Shown here: positions 49,074 to 57,690 of the stretch, piece by piece
Layout: every line of letters starts with the position of its first letter
How positions within the stretch are numbered: the first letter of the stretch is position 1
Assembly: GCF_002224125.1 (NCBI RefSeq)
Contig: NZ_NCSM01000059.1
Location: 44,136 to 108,135 of the forward strand
Direction of reading: 5' to 3'
DNA: 64,000 nucleotides
Source: Streptomyces sp. NBS 14/10
Lineage (GTDB): Bacteria > Actinomycetota > Actinomycetes > Streptomycetales > Streptomycetaceae
Notes under the pieces: generated by a model
Told to the model about the DNA's origin: nothing
Database searches by the model: none
What the model saw: the letters and a program-made list of their open reading frames with translations, nothing else
Position numbers and translations under genes: made by a program

Positions 49074-49736
49074 ATGCGTCTCGTCATCGCCCGTTGCTCC
49101 GTGGACTACGCCGGCCGGCTCACCGCCCACCTCCCCTCGGCACCCCGTCTGATCCTCATCAAGGCCGACGGCAGTGTCTCCATCCACGCGGACGACAGGG
49201 CCTACAAACCCCTCAACTGGATGTCTCCGCCGTGCACCCTCAAGGAGGGGGACGGCGATGTGTGGACGGTGGTGAACAAAGCGGGCGAGAAGCTCATCAT
49301 CACCATGGAGGAAGTGCTGCACGACTCCTCGCATGAACTCGGGGTGGACCCCGGTCTGATCAAGGATGGCGTGGAAGCCCATCTGCAGGAGTTGCTGGCC
49401 GACCGTATCGAGACACTTGGCGATGGCTGGACGCTTATTCGGCGTGAATACCCCACTGCCATTGGCCCCGTGGACATTCTCTGCCGGGACGCCGACGGCG
49501 GCACCGTCGCGGTGGAGCTCAAACGGCGCGGGGAGATCGACGGGGTGGAGCAGCTCACCCGCTATCTCGAACTGCTCAACCGCGATCCGCATCTGGCCCC
49601 GGTGAAGGGGATCTTCGCGGCGCAGGAGATCAAGCCCCAGGCGCGGGTGCTCGCCACGGACCGCGGCATCGGCTGTGTCGTCCTGGACTACGACGCGCTG
49701 CGCGGCATCGAGGACGACAAGCTGCGGCTGTTCTGA
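49074..49736 (+). CDS. nucS: Endonuclease NucS (EndoMS), noncanonical mismatch repair
   Basis: A 220-residue protein with an N-terminal beta DNA-binding domain ([20 protein letters not shown]) and a C-terminal PD-(D/E)XK nuclease domain (about 110-220): [17 protein letters not shown] and [20 protein letters not shown] carry the Asp, Glu and Lys. NucS replaces MutS/MutL in most actinobacteria, cutting both strands at mismatches. The C-terminal segment IEDDKLRLF fits the beta-clamp-binding end of NucS. ATG 49074. A perfect 44-bp palindromic terminator follows. Confidence 0.95.
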   Translation: MRLVIARCSVDYAGRLTAHLPSAPRLILIKADGSVSIHADDRAYKPLNWMSPPCTLKEGDGDVWTVVNKAGEKLIITMEEVLHDSSHELGVDPGLIKDGVEAHLQELLADRIETLGDGWTLIRREYPTAIGPVDILCRDADGGTVAVELKRRGEIDGVEQLTRYLELLNRDPHLAPVKGIFAAQEIKPQARVLATDRGIGCVVLDYDALRGIEDDKLRLF

Positions 49737-49738
49737 GA

Positions 49739-49782
49739 CCCGATACACCACGCGGCGCGGTCGCGCCGCGTGGTGTATCGGG
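49739..49782. terminator. Perfect 44-bp palindrome between nucS and the convergent ATPase
   Basis: The arms CCCGATACACCACGCGGCG... and its complement match over 21 bp with only 2 central bases unpaired. It sits 3 bp after the nucS stop and 5 bp before the convergent stop, so it serves both strands. Confidence 0.85.
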
Positions 49783-49787
49783 TGCTA

Positions 49788-52421
49788 TTACATCGATGAG
49801 GCTGACGAAGCCGACGACGTCGGGGCGGCGGACGTGGAACTGCTCGCCGTGGTCGCCGGGCCGCTTGCCGTGTTCGTCGTGTCGCCCCCGGGGCTCGTGG
49901 TGGAGCTGGTGGGCGGGGTGGTCGTGGGCGGCTTGGTGGTGGGCGGCTTGGTGGTGGGGGTGGTCGGCGGGGTGGTCGGCGTCGTCGGGCGGTGGGTCGG
50001 GGTCTGCGTGGTGGACCCGGACGTGGGCGGGGTCGTCGTCGGCTTGCCCGTCGGCGACGCCGTGCCGCTGGACGACGGGGCGGTCGGGCTCTGCGAGGCG
50101 CTGGGCGAGCCGCTGACGAGCGTGGACGGGGACGTGGGCGCCCCGGGGACGCCGCTGGGGCCCGGCTGCCCGCTCTCGCCCACGCCGCTCGTGGGCTCCT
50201 CGGCGGTCACCTTGTCGTCGTCGGCCTTACGGGAGGTCGACTCGCTCGGCTTGACGGTGTCGGCGGAGCCCTTGTCCCCGTCGCCCGAGGTGATGCCGAT
50301 CGTCACCACCGTGCCGAGGACGGCCACGAGCAGGGCGCCCGCGCCCGCCGCGACCAGGTTGCGCCGGGCGCCGGTGAGCGCAGCGAAGCGGCGGCCGTGC
50401 GGGGCCCTGCCGCCGCCGGGGCCGCCGGCCCGGCTGCCGGGGCCGCCGATACCACCCGCGCCGCCCGTACCGCCGTCCCACGCGCCGCCGTCCCCCGTGC
50501 CGCCGGTGCCGACCGCGGTGAGTACGTCGGTGCGGCTGAGGCGTTCGGTCGTCTCGACCCGCGGCGTGACGACCGTGATCTCGGTGTCGGCCGGGTCCTG
50601 CCGCGCCGCGGGCACCCCGCCGGGCGGGGAGGCCGACTCGTCGTGGCGCGCCTCCGTGGCCTCCTCACCCGCCGTCGTACGGCCGCCAGGCGCGGCGAAG
50701 ACACCGGCCGCCGCCGGGCCGCCGGAGCGGTCGGTGACCAGGGCCAGGGCGCGCCGGCCCGCGACCGTGCCGCGCTTGTCGGCCAGTACGCCGCGCAGCC
50801 CGATGGACGCCTCCAACTCGGCCCGCGCCCGGTCCAGATTGCCCGTGCACAGCGCGAGGACGCCCAGCTCGTGGTGGAAGTACGCCTCCTCCGCGACCTG
50901 TCCGGCCAGCCGTGCGGCCTCCTGGCCGTGGCGCAGGGCGCGCTCCCAGGCGCCCCAGTGGAGCGCGGCGGCGAAGGCGGGGGTGGCGCTGCGGGCCAGC
51001 AGTACGGCGGTCTCGGCGCGGCCCGCCTCACGGGCGGCGACCAGGGCGGCCATGGCGGCAAGGACCGCGTCGGCCTCGACGGCGACCCGCTCCGGGGCGA
51101 CCGAGGGGTGGCCGGCCCACCAGGCGTAGTGCCGGGCGACAGCGCCCGCCCGGTCGGCCGTCCCGTCCGCGTAGCCGACGGCGGCGAGTTGGTCGGCCAC
51201 GCCGACCGCCAGCCGGTAGTGCGGCCCCGCGGGTGTGACCAGGCCGCCGGCGATCAGCTCGACGAGCGCCGCGTCGGCGTGGGTGTCCCCGGCCAGTGCG
51301 GGCAGATGCGTCTGGTGCGGGCACTCACCGCCGAGCGCGACCGCGAACCGCAGGGTGTCCTGGGCCGCCTCGCTCAGCCGGGAGGCGATCAGCGCGACGG
51401 GGGCCGCGCCCTCGGCGAGCGTCGGCAGCGAGGTGGCGTCCCGTACGCCGGTCTCGGCGGAGGCGTCGCCTTCCGCGTCCGGGTCCCCGGCAGCACCGGA
51501 CCCCTCAGCAGAACCTGAGACCTCCTCAGCCGAACCTGAAGCCTCGCCCCGGAGCGCGTCGCGCTGCCGCAGCAGCGCGCCCGCCTGGATGAACCGCAGC
51601 GGCAGCCCCTCCGATTCGAACCACAGGTCCGCGGCCCAGTCCCGCTCGTCCTCCGCCAACGGGCGCCGTACGGCCCGCTCGAGCAGTTCCAGGGACCCGG
51701 TGCGGCTCAGCCCGGAGAGGAAGACCTCTTCCAGGTGCGACTCGGTGGAGGGGGCCGCGACGGCCGGGGTGGCGGAGATCAGGAAGGCGCACTCGGGCGT
51801 CGCGTCCAGGAACTCGTCCAGCGCGGCGCCGCCGAACTCGATGTCGTCCAGTACGACGACCGCGCCGACCTCCGCGACCGCCGCCAGCAGCTCCGGGCGG
51901 CCGGGGCGGTACAGGGGGGCGCGGTAGACGGCGGCGTACAGCTCGTACAGCAGGTCGGTGGCGGTGCGGCGGTAGCCGGAGAGGCGTACGACCCCGTCGG
52001 GCGCCAGGTCCTCGCAGTCCGCGGCGACGGCGTCCAGCAGCGTGCTGCGGCCCGCGCCGGAGGGCCCGGTGACCCGCACCGACCGGCCGCGGGCGAGCAG
52101 CCGCGCCAGGCGCTCGCGCTCGTCCTCGCGCTCCAGCATCGGCACCTCGAAGGCCACCGCCCCCGCGGGCAGCGGCGGGGCGGCGGCCCGGCGCAGTTCG
52201 GCGCGGTCGTCGGGGCCGCGGCGCTCGGGGTGGGCGGGCCGCCGGCCGGGCGGGCAGGGCGCTATCTCGCTGCCGTCGACCGGGTTGATCGTCAGCAGGT
52301 GGTCGCCGGAGACCAGCTGGACCGTGCGCACGGGCGCGGGCGCGGGGCTGCCGCTCTCCGCCGGGTGCGGGGTCGGGGTGTCACGGCCGTGCTCTTCGGG
52401 TCCGCGGTTCGTCGGATCCAT
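49788..52421 (-). CDS. Large P-loop ATPase with TPR-like part, TM helix and Thr/Pro tail
   Basis: 877 residues. N-terminal 100 disordered; then an AAA/STAND-like nucleotide domain (about 100-260) with Walker A VTGPSGAGRSTLLDAV and Walker B AVVVLDDIEFGG. A helical region (about 400-590, with EEAYFHHELGVLALCTGNLD) looks like tetratricopeptide repeats. One membrane helix follows (about 695-715, LVAAGAGALLVAVLGTVVTI). The last 150 residues outside the membrane are Ser/Thr/Pro-rich (PTTPTTPPTTPTTKPPTT), like a stalk. ATG 52421 has GGGG upstream. It may sense at the surface and signal inside; the neighbouring STAS protein fits. No known function. Confidence 0.8.
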   Translation of the reverse strand: MDPTNRGPEEHGRDTPTPHPAESGSPAPAPVRTVQLVSGDHLLTINPVDGSEIAPCPPGRRPAHPERRGPDDRAELRRAAAPPLPAGAVAFEVPMLEREDERERLARLLARGRSVRVTGPSGAGRSTLLDAVAADCEDLAPDGVVRLSGYRRTATDLLYELYAAVYRAPLYRPGRPELLAAVAEVGAVVVLDDIEFGGAALDEFLDATPECAFLISATPAVAAPSTESHLEEVFLSGLSRTGSLELLERAVRRPLAEDERDWAADLWFESEGLPLRFIQAGALLRQRDALRGEASGSAEEVSGSAEGSGAAGDPDAEGDASAETGVRDATSLPTLAEGAAPVALIASRLSEAAQDTLRFAVALGGECPHQTHLPALAGDTHADAALVELIAGGLVTPAGPHYRLAVGVADQLAAVGYADGTADRAGAVARHYAWWAGHPSVAPERVAVEADAVLAAMAALVAAREAGRAETAVLLARSATPAFAAALHWGAWERALRHGQEAARLAGQVAEEAYFHHELGVLALCTGNLDRARAELEASIGLRGVLADKRGTVAGRRALALVTDRSGGPAAAGVFAAPGGRTTAGEEATEARHDESASPPGGVPAARQDPADTEITVVTPRVETTERLSRTDVLTAVGTGGTGDGGAWDGGTGGAGGIGGPGSRAGGPGGGRAPHGRRFAALTGARRNLVAAGAGALLVAVLGTVVTIGITSGDGDKGSADTVKPSESTSRKADDDKVTAEEPTSGVGESGQPGPSGVPGAPTSPSTLVSGSPSASQSPTAPSSSGTASPTGKPTTTPPTSGSTTQTPTHRPTTPTTPPTTPTTKPPTTKPPTTTPPTSSTTSPGGDTTNTASGPATTASSSTSAAPTSSASSASSM

Positions 52422-52556
52422 GGTGAAAGCCCCCCAGATGCGTGGCGTACTGTCCAAGCTTCCGGCCTGTCCGCACGCTTACCGAACCCTAGATCTCCAC
52501 ACAGTATCCACCGATGTGGAGCGGGTTCGCGCCGCCCCGGACACCCGCGCCGGCGC

Positions 52557-52880
52557 TCACACCCGCGGCAGCGACTCCGCTTCGAGTCCGCCCTCGATGG
52601 CCAGGATCCGGTGCAGCCGGGTGGCCACCAGCAGCCGCTGCATCTGGGGCGGCACCCCGCGCAGCACCAGCCGCCGGCCCGCTCGGCCCGCCTTCCGGTG
52701 CGCCCCCATGATCACGCCGAGCCCGGTGGCGTCCCAGGAGTCGAGCTCGGTCAGATCGAGTACGAGGTCCCCGCCGCCGGATTCCAGGGCGGTGTGCAAG
52801 GCCGTACGGGCGTCCGCCGCGCTCCGGACGTCGAGTCGGCCCCCGACGGCGAGCTCGGCGTGGTCGCCCCTGATGTGCAT
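52557..52880 (-). CDS. STAS-domain anti-sigma factor antagonist
   Basis: A 107-residue STAS protein of the SpoIIAA/BldG type. HIRGDHAELAVGGRLDVRSA opens the sheet; VLDLTELDSWDATGLGVIMG has the phosphorylation region. Where BldG-type proteins have DSSGLG, this has DATGLG, with Thr at the likely phosphosite. ATG 52880 with GGGGAG 6 nt upstream. It may bind an anti-sigma factor encoded elsewhere. It sits upstream of the ATPase gene on the same strand, 135 bp apart. Confidence 0.85.
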   Translation of the reverse strand: MHIRGDHAELAVGGRLDVRSAADARTALHTALESGGGDLVLDLTELDSWDATGLGVIMGAHRKAGRAGRRLVLRGVPPQMQRLLVATRLHRILAIEGGLEAESLPRV

Positions 52881-53031
52881 ATGCGCTCCCCTATGTGGCG
52901 CTCCCCCGGCTGTCGCCGGGATGGCCCCCTGTCTCCCATGAGTCAATCTGGTCTATCGAATTGACTGTGTCTCATGCGGTGAAGTTGCCGCTTGTAAGCG
53001 AACCGATACCGAATTCACCCGCAAGGGTGCA

Positions 53032-53071
53032 CCTGCCCCTGATTGCGTTTGAGATGCACAACAGGGGCAGG
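53032..53071 (-). terminator. Hairpin after hydroxyacyl-CoA dehydrogenase
   Basis: CCTGCCCCTG (53032-53041) and CAGGGGCAGG (53062-53071) form a 10-bp stem with a 20-nt loop, 20 bp after the stop of the minus-strand gene at 53091. Confidence 0.6.
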
Positions 53072-53090
53072 ATGCGTGAGCGGGACGAGG

Positions 53091-53945
53091 TCAGTAGCGG
53101 TAGAACCCGCCGCCGCTCTTCCGTCCGATGTCACCGGCGTCGACCATGCGGCGCATGACCTCCGGCGGCGCGAACTTCTCGTCCTGGGACTCGGTGTAGA
53201 TGTTCTCCGTGGCGTGCAGCAGGATGTCCACACCGGTCAGATCGGCCGTCGCGAGGGGTCCCATCGCATGGCCGAAGCCCAGCTTGCACGCGGTGTCGAT
53301 GTCCTCGGCCGTGGCCACCCCGGACTCGTACAGCTTGGCCGCCTCGACGACGAGCGCGGAGATCAGACGGGTGGTGACGAACCCCGCGACGTCGCGGTTG
53401 ACGACGATACAGGTCTTGCCGACGCTCTCGGCGAACTCCCGTGCGGCAGCGAGGGTTTCGTCGCTGGTCTTGTATCCGCGCACCAGCTCGCACAGCTGCA
53501 TCATCGGCACGGGCGAGAAGAAGTGGGTGCCCACGACCCGCTCGGGGCGCTCGGTGGCCGCCGCGATCTTGGTGATGGGGATGGCCGAGGTGTTGGAGGC
53601 GAGAATCGTCTCGTCCTTGACCAGGCCGTCGAGGGTACGGAAGATCTCCCGCTTGACCTCGATCTTCTCGAAGACGGCCTCCACGACGACATCCGCGTCG
53701 GCGGCGGCGTCCAGCTCGGTCGTGGTGGTGATGCGCGCCAGGGCCTGCTCGGCGGCCTCGGCGTCCAGCTTCCCCTTGGCGACGAACTTGTCGTACGAGG
53801 CGCGGATCGCGTCCGTGCCGCGGCGCAGCGCCTCATCGGTCACATCACGGAGCACGACGTCCCAGCCCGCCTGAGCGGAGACCTGCGCGATGCCGGATCC
53901 CATGAGTCCGGCCCCGATGACCGCGAGCTTCCTGGCCACGTTCAC
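53091..53945 (-). CDS. hbd: 3-hydroxybutyryl-CoA dehydrogenase
   Basis: A 284-residue NAD(P)-dependent dehydrogenase. The Rossmann start is KLAVIGAGLMGSGIAQVSAQ. DVVVEAVFEKIEVKREIF and FFSPVPMMQLCELV supply substrate and catalytic His regions, and the C-terminal 3HCDH domain ends DIGRKSGGGFYRY. It converts acetoacetyl-CoA to 3-hydroxybutyryl-CoA, downstream of the thiolase at 35811. GTG 53945 and a GTG two codons later both fit; AAAGGA lies 9-10 nt before the second. It is followed by a hairpin. A TetR gene lies upstream on the same strand. Confidence 0.95.
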   Translation of the reverse strand: MNVARKLAVIGAGLMGSGIAQVSAQAGWDVVLRDVTDEALRRGTDAIRASYDKFVAKGKLDAEAAEQALARITTTTELDAAADADVVVEAVFEKIEVKREIFRTLDGLVKDETILASNTSAIPITKIAAATERPERVVGTHFFSPVPMMQLCELVRGYKTSDETLAAAREFAESVGKTCIVVNRDVAGFVTTRLISALVVEAAKLYESGVATAEDIDTACKLGFGHAMGPLATADLTGVDILLHATENIYTESQDEKFAPPEVMRRMVDAGDIGRKSGGGFYRY

Positions 53946-54029
53946 GTCCTTTCGTACGTTGCGTAACTGACGCCAATGGCCGGACCTTAACGCCCGTTCA
54001 CGTCTCCTGGCAGCCCCTAGTAAGGCGCG

Positions 54030-54671
54030 TCACGGTGTGTTCTTCGCCGCATAGTTGAGCACCCGATCACTGAGCAGCGACTCCATGACGTCGATCTGGC
54101 GCAGCACCTCCACGGAGATCTGCTCGGGGACGCAGCCCGCGGCCTGTGCGCGGCCGATGCTGCGGTGGACGGCGTTCTGCATGCCGACGAGCTGGTGGGC
54201 GATGAACTCGGGCGTCGGGTCGTCCGCGGCGGCGCCGGTCTCCTCGCGCAGGGTGACGGCGAGCCGGTCGACGGTCCGGCCCTGCATCCGCAGCAGCCGG
54301 GCCATCAGGGTGGGCGAGTCCATGACGACCTTCATGAAGCGCGGGAAGCCCGGCTCCATCCCGGCGTACGGGTTCCGCTCCGCGATGTCCCGGCGCAGCT
54401 GGTCCAGCAGAGCCCGCGCCGCCGGCACGCCCGCCCCGCGCTCCCGGACGAGCTGCGAGGGGCGCTCGACGACCTCGTCCTCGCGGTCGAAGAAGAGGTC
54501 TTCCTTGGCGGGGAAGTAGTTGTAGACGGTGTTGACCGAGACGTCGGCGACCTCGGCGACCGCGGCGATCGTGACCGCGTCGAAGCCGTGCTCCAGGAAG
54601 AGCCCGGTGGCCATGTCCGAGATGCGCTGCTTGACCTGCCGCTTCTTCCGCTCCCTGAGTCCTTCCGCCAT
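54030..54671 (-). CDS. TetR-family transcriptional regulator
   Basis: A 213-residue TetR/AcrR protein. DNA-binding domain at about 10-60: RISDMATGLFLEHGFDAVTI, then VAEVADVSVNTVYNYFPAKE with the NTVYNYF recognition helix. ATG 54671. It is divergent from the DrrA/DrrB-type exporter genes across about 95 bp that hold a 15-bp direct repeat, so it is probably the repressor of that exporter, and by order it could also be cotranscribed with hbd downstream. Confidence 0.9.
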   Translation of the reverse strand: MAEGLRERKKRQVKQRISDMATGLFLEHGFDAVTIAAVAEVADVSVNTVYNYFPAKEDLFFDREDEVVERPSQLVRERGAGVPAARALLDQLRRDIAERNPYAGMEPGFPRFMKVVMDSPTLMARLLRMQGRTVDRLAVTLREETGAAADDPTPEFIAHQLVGMQNAVHRSIGRAQAAGCVPEQISVEVLRQIDVMESLLSDRVLNYAAKNTP

Positions 54672-54700
54672 GGGCTCATCCTAGCTTCGATGGGATCACT

Positions 54701-54732
54701 GCGTTTTTGAGGTCGAAGCATTTTTGGGGTCG
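54701..54732. promoter_or_regulatory. 15-bp direct repeat in the TetR/exporter divergent region
   Basis: GCGTTTTTGAGGTCG (54701-54715) and GCATTTTTGGGGTCG (54718-54732), matching at 13 of 15, 17 bp apart. The region is A/T-rich. Probably two binding sites for the divergent TetR, though TetR sites are usually inverted; TTGCAA after the second copy may be part of the exporter promoter. Confidence 0.55.
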
Positions 54733-54767
54733 TTGCAAAATTTAAGTGTCCCTGCTTTTCTATCCGC

Positions 54768-55550
54768 ATGCCTGTCATCAGCACGGCCGGGCTCGCCCGG
54801 ACCTTCCAGACCAAGCACGGCCCCGTCGAGGCCGTCCGCGGCATCGACCTCACCGTCAGGCCAGGCGAGATCCTGGGCTTCCTCGGCCCCAACGGCGCTG
54901 GCAAGACCACGACCCTGCGCATGCTCACCACGCTGCTCCCGCCCACCGGCGGGGCCGCGACCGTCGCCGGCTGCGACCTCGTCCGCGACCCGGCGGGGGT
55001 GCGCCGGAAGATCGGGTACGTCGCCCAGTCCGGCGGCGTCGACCCGTCCGTCTCCGTCCGCGAAGAACTCGTCACCCAGGGACGGCTGTACCGGCTCGGC
55101 AAGGCGGAGGCCACCGCCCGCGCCGAGGAACTGGCCGCCGAACTCGGCCTCACCGAGCTGCTGGACCGCAAGTGCGGCGCCCTGTCCGGCGGCCAGCGGC
55201 GCCGCCTCGACATCGCCATGGGCCTCACCCACCGCCCGGCGGTCCTCTTCCTCGACGAGCCGTCCACCGGACTCGACCCGGGCAGCCGCGCCGACCTGTG
55301 GGACCTGATCCGCCGACTACGCGCGGACCACTCGATGACGATCTTTCTGACCACCCACTACCTCGACGAGGCCGAAGCGCTCGCCGACCGGCTCGTCGTC
55401 GTCGACAAGGGAACGGTGGTCGCCGAGGGCACCGCCACCGCCCTCAAGGCTGAGTACGGCGGGTCGCCCGGCGCCACCCTCCAGGACGCCTTCATCGCCA
55501 TCACCGGGCGCGGCGCCGCACAGCCCGACGCCACGCCCCTCGCCGTCTAG
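54768..55550 (+). CDS. ABC exporter ATPase, DrrA type
   Basis: A 260-residue ABC ATPase. Walker A GPNGAGKTTT, signature LSGGQRRRLDIA, Walker B VLFLDEPSTGLDP and switch His in LTTHYLDEAE are all canonical. It resembles the DrrA daunorubicin-resistance ATPase. No ribosome site lies before ATG 54768; TTCTAT is 5 bp upstream, so the transcript may be leaderless. It is paired with the permease 20 bp later and is probably controlled by the divergent TetR. Substrate unknown. Confidence 0.93.
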   Translation: MPVISTAGLARTFQTKHGPVEAVRGIDLTVRPGEILGFLGPNGAGKTTTLRMLTTLLPPTGGAATVAGCDLVRDPAGVRRKIGYVAQSGGVDPSVSVREELVTQGRLYRLGKAEATARAEELAAELGLTELLDRKCGALSGGQRRRLDIAMGLTHRPAVLFLDEPSTGLDPGSRADLWDLIRRLRADHSMTIFLTTHYLDEAEALADRLVVVDKGTVVAEGTATALKAEYGGSPGATLQDAFIAITGRGAAQPDATPLAV

Positions 55551-55570
55551 CGACCCAGGAGCCTTACGCC

Positions 55571-56326
55571 GTGTCCAACCTGCTCTCCGACACCGGCCTG
55601 ATCTTCGGCCGCTATCTGCGCCAGGCCCTGAACTCCAAGGTCGGCGTGGTCTTCGGGCTGCTGCAGCCCATGTTCTACCTCGTCTTCTTCGGCCCGCTGC
55701 TGCACGACGTCCCGCTCGGCGGCGAGGGCGACTCCTGGCAGACGCTGGTCCCCGGACTGCTCATCCAACTCGGCCTGTTCAGCGCCGCGTTCGCGGGCTT
55801 CGGCATCCTCCTCGAGAAGCAGTTCGGGGTGATCGAGCGGATGCGGGTCACCCCGGTCAGCCGGCTCGCGCTGCTGCTCGGCCGGGCGCTCAAGGACGTG
55901 CTCCAGCTGCTGGTCCAGTCGCTGGTCCTGGTGATCGCCGGCGTCGCCCTGGGGCTGCGCGCTCCGGTCCTCGGAGTGGTCGTGGGCTTCGTCTTCGTCG
56001 GCCTGCTCACCATCTCGCTGGCCTCGCTGTCGTACGCCCTGGCCATGCGGGTCGACAGTCCGCAGGGCTTCGCCCCGGTCATCAGCACCGTCAACATGCC
56101 CGCGATGCTGCTCTCCGGCGTGCTGCTGCCGATGGCGCTGGCGCCGGGCTGGCTGGACGTCGTCTCGCGCTGCGTCCCGTTCCGCTACCTGGTGGACGCG
56201 GTGCGCGCCGCGTATGTCGGGGACTACGCCTGGGACACCGTCGGCCTCGGCACACTGGTCGGACTCGCCCTGTGCGCGGTGTCCATGACGGTCGGCACCC
56301 GGGTGTTCCGCAAGGCCGGGGCGTAG
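55571..56326 (+). CDS. ABC-2 type exporter permease, DrrB type
   Basis: A 251-residue membrane protein with six helices. LIFGRYLRQALNSKVGVVFG opens it, LLIQLGLFSAAFAGFGILLE and the LLLGRALKDVLQLLVQSLVL block follow, and FRYLVDAVRAAYVG near the end is typical of DrrB/ABC-2 permeases. GTG start 55571, with GGAGCC just upstream. Works with the ATPase at 54768 to export a drug-like or lipid compound. Confidence 0.9.
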   Translation: MSNLLSDTGLIFGRYLRQALNSKVGVVFGLLQPMFYLVFFGPLLHDVPLGGEGDSWQTLVPGLLIQLGLFSAAFAGFGILLEKQFGVIERMRVTPVSRLALLLGRALKDVLQLLVQSLVLVIAGVALGLRAPVLGVVVGFVFVGLLTISLASLSYALAMRVDSPQGFAPVISTVNMPAMLLSGVLLPMALAPGWLDVVSRCVPFRYLVDAVRAAYVGDYAWDTVGLGTLVGLALCAVSMTVGTRVFRKAGA

Positions 56327-56364
56327 CGCCTGATGTCCGTCCCCCCGCGCGTAGGCTCGGGCAC

Positions 56365-56937
56365 ATGGTCAGACTCACCCGCATCTATACGCGCACCGGG
56401 GACAAGGGCACCACTGCCCTCGGCGATATGAGCCGCACCGCCAAGACCGACCCGCGGATCGCCGCGTACGCCGACGCGAACGAGGCGAACGCCGCGATCG
56501 GGGTGGCCATCGCGCTGGGGGCGCTGCCCCCGGAGATCGTCAACGTACTGGTCCGCGTCCAGAACGACCTGTTCGACGTGGGCGCGGACCTGTCGACCCC
56601 GGTGGTCGAGAACCCCGCACACCCGCCGCTGCGCGTCGAGCAGAGCTATATCGACCAGCTGGAGGCGGACTGCGACCTGTTCCTCGAAGGTCTGGAGAAG
56701 CTGCGCAGCTTCATCCTCCCCGGCGGCACGCCCGGTGCGGCCCTGCTGCACCAGGCGTGCACCGTCGTACGCCGGGCCGAGCGCTCCACGTGGGCGGCGT
56801 TCGACGAGTACGCGGACTCCATGAATCCGCTCACCGCCACCTATCTCAACCGCCTCTCCGACCTGTTGTTCATCCTGGCCCGGACGGCCAACAAGGAGGT
56901 CGGGGACGTGCTGTGGGTGCCCGGCGAGAACCGCTGA
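56365..56937 (+). CDS. ATP:cob(I)alamin adenosyltransferase, PduO type
   Basis: A 190-residue PduO-family enzyme that makes adenosylcobalamin from cob(I)alamin and ATP. RLTRIYTRTGDKGTTALGD carries the N-terminal ATP-binding motif; VVRRAERSTW supplies the conserved Arg/Glu site; NRLSDLLFILAR is the family helix. ATG 56365. It supplies the cofactor used by IcmA and methylmalonyl-CoA mutase. Its stop codon directly touches the stop of the convergent membrane gene. Confidence 0.95.
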   Translation: MVRLTRIYTRTGDKGTTALGDMSRTAKTDPRIAAYADANEANAAIGVAIALGALPPEIVNVLVRVQNDLFDVGADLSTPVVENPAHPPLRVEQSYIDQLEADCDLFLEGLEKLRSFILPGGTPGAALLHQACTVVRRAERSTWAAFDEYADSMNPLTATYLNRLSDLLFILARTANKEVGDVLWVPGENR

Positions 56938-57522
56938 TCACCGCTCGGTGAGGGACCGGGGCCGGCCCCGGTCCCCCTCGCCGGCCCGCTTCTTCTCCTT
57001 CGGGGGCAGGACCGTGTAGCCGACGGCGACCAGCAGATGGATGCCCGCGACCGTCAGCATCTGCCCCTGCCACGCCACCATCGGTTCGCTGCGGTCCCCG
57101 TCGCCGATCAGCCAGATGCACATCTGCAGCACGGCCACCGCGATCACCGCGGCGATCAGCGTCATCCGCCACAGCCGCCACTCGTGCCGCACCCGCGCCG
57201 CGCCGTACTTGGGCGGCTTGACCGGGGGCGGCCCGCCCGCGAACCGGTGGGCGAAGCGCCCGTCCGCCCAATTGATCATGTAGTGCCCGTACGCGAGGGA
57301 GAAGCCGAGGTAGACCGCGGCCAGCCCATGCGCCGTCGACGGCTCGGCGCCCCGCCGCAGGTCGATCACGGTCGCGGTCAGCAGCACCACGTCCAGCAGC
57401 GGCACACAGGCCAGCAGCGCCGCCCCGGCCCGCGGCTTGCGCAGGACGTACCGCACACACAGGCCGCCGAGCAGCACCACCCAGAAGCCGACCTCGCTGG
57501 CGACGATCAGTCCCACGATCAC
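56938..57522 (-). CDS. Integral membrane protein of unknown function
   Basis: A 194-residue protein with about five helices: IVGLIVASEVGFWVVLLGGL, then GAALLACVPLLDVVLLTATV, AHGLAAVYLGFSLAYGHYMI, LWRMTLIAAVIAVAVLQMCI and MLTVAGIHLLVAVGYTVLPP. A basic cytoplasmic tail ends it. HGLAAVYLGFSLAYGHYMINW is the longest conserved-looking stretch. GTG 57522 with GGGAG 8 nt upstream. No family function known. No bases separate its stop from that of the adenosyltransferase. Confidence 0.78.
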   Translation of the reverse strand: MIVGLIVASEVGFWVVLLGGLCVRYVLRKPRAGAALLACVPLLDVVLLTATVIDLRRGAEPSTAHGLAAVYLGFSLAYGHYMINWADGRFAHRFAGGPPPVKPPKYGAARVRHEWRLWRMTLIAAVIAVAVLQMCIWLIGDGDRSEPMVAWQGQMLTVAGIHLLVAVGYTVLPPKEKKRAGEGDRGRPRSLTER

Positions 57523-57690
57523 GGCCCGTTCTCCCTTCTCCTGCCTGTCCCCCCTACCGTCCCGCGCGATCCGGGCCGCCGCGTCGTCGGCGACGACGAG
57601 ACCGGACTGCATCCTTCGATGTACGCCGCGCATCCCCGGACTCGCCCGGAAGCGGAGGCAGGTCCGGCAGCCGCGTGTTGTGATGGACCC

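Noticed and set aside
54768..56326. Anthracycline cluster resistance genes
   Set aside because: DrrAB-type exporters are common in core genomes; no polyketide synthase or tailoring genes are nearby.
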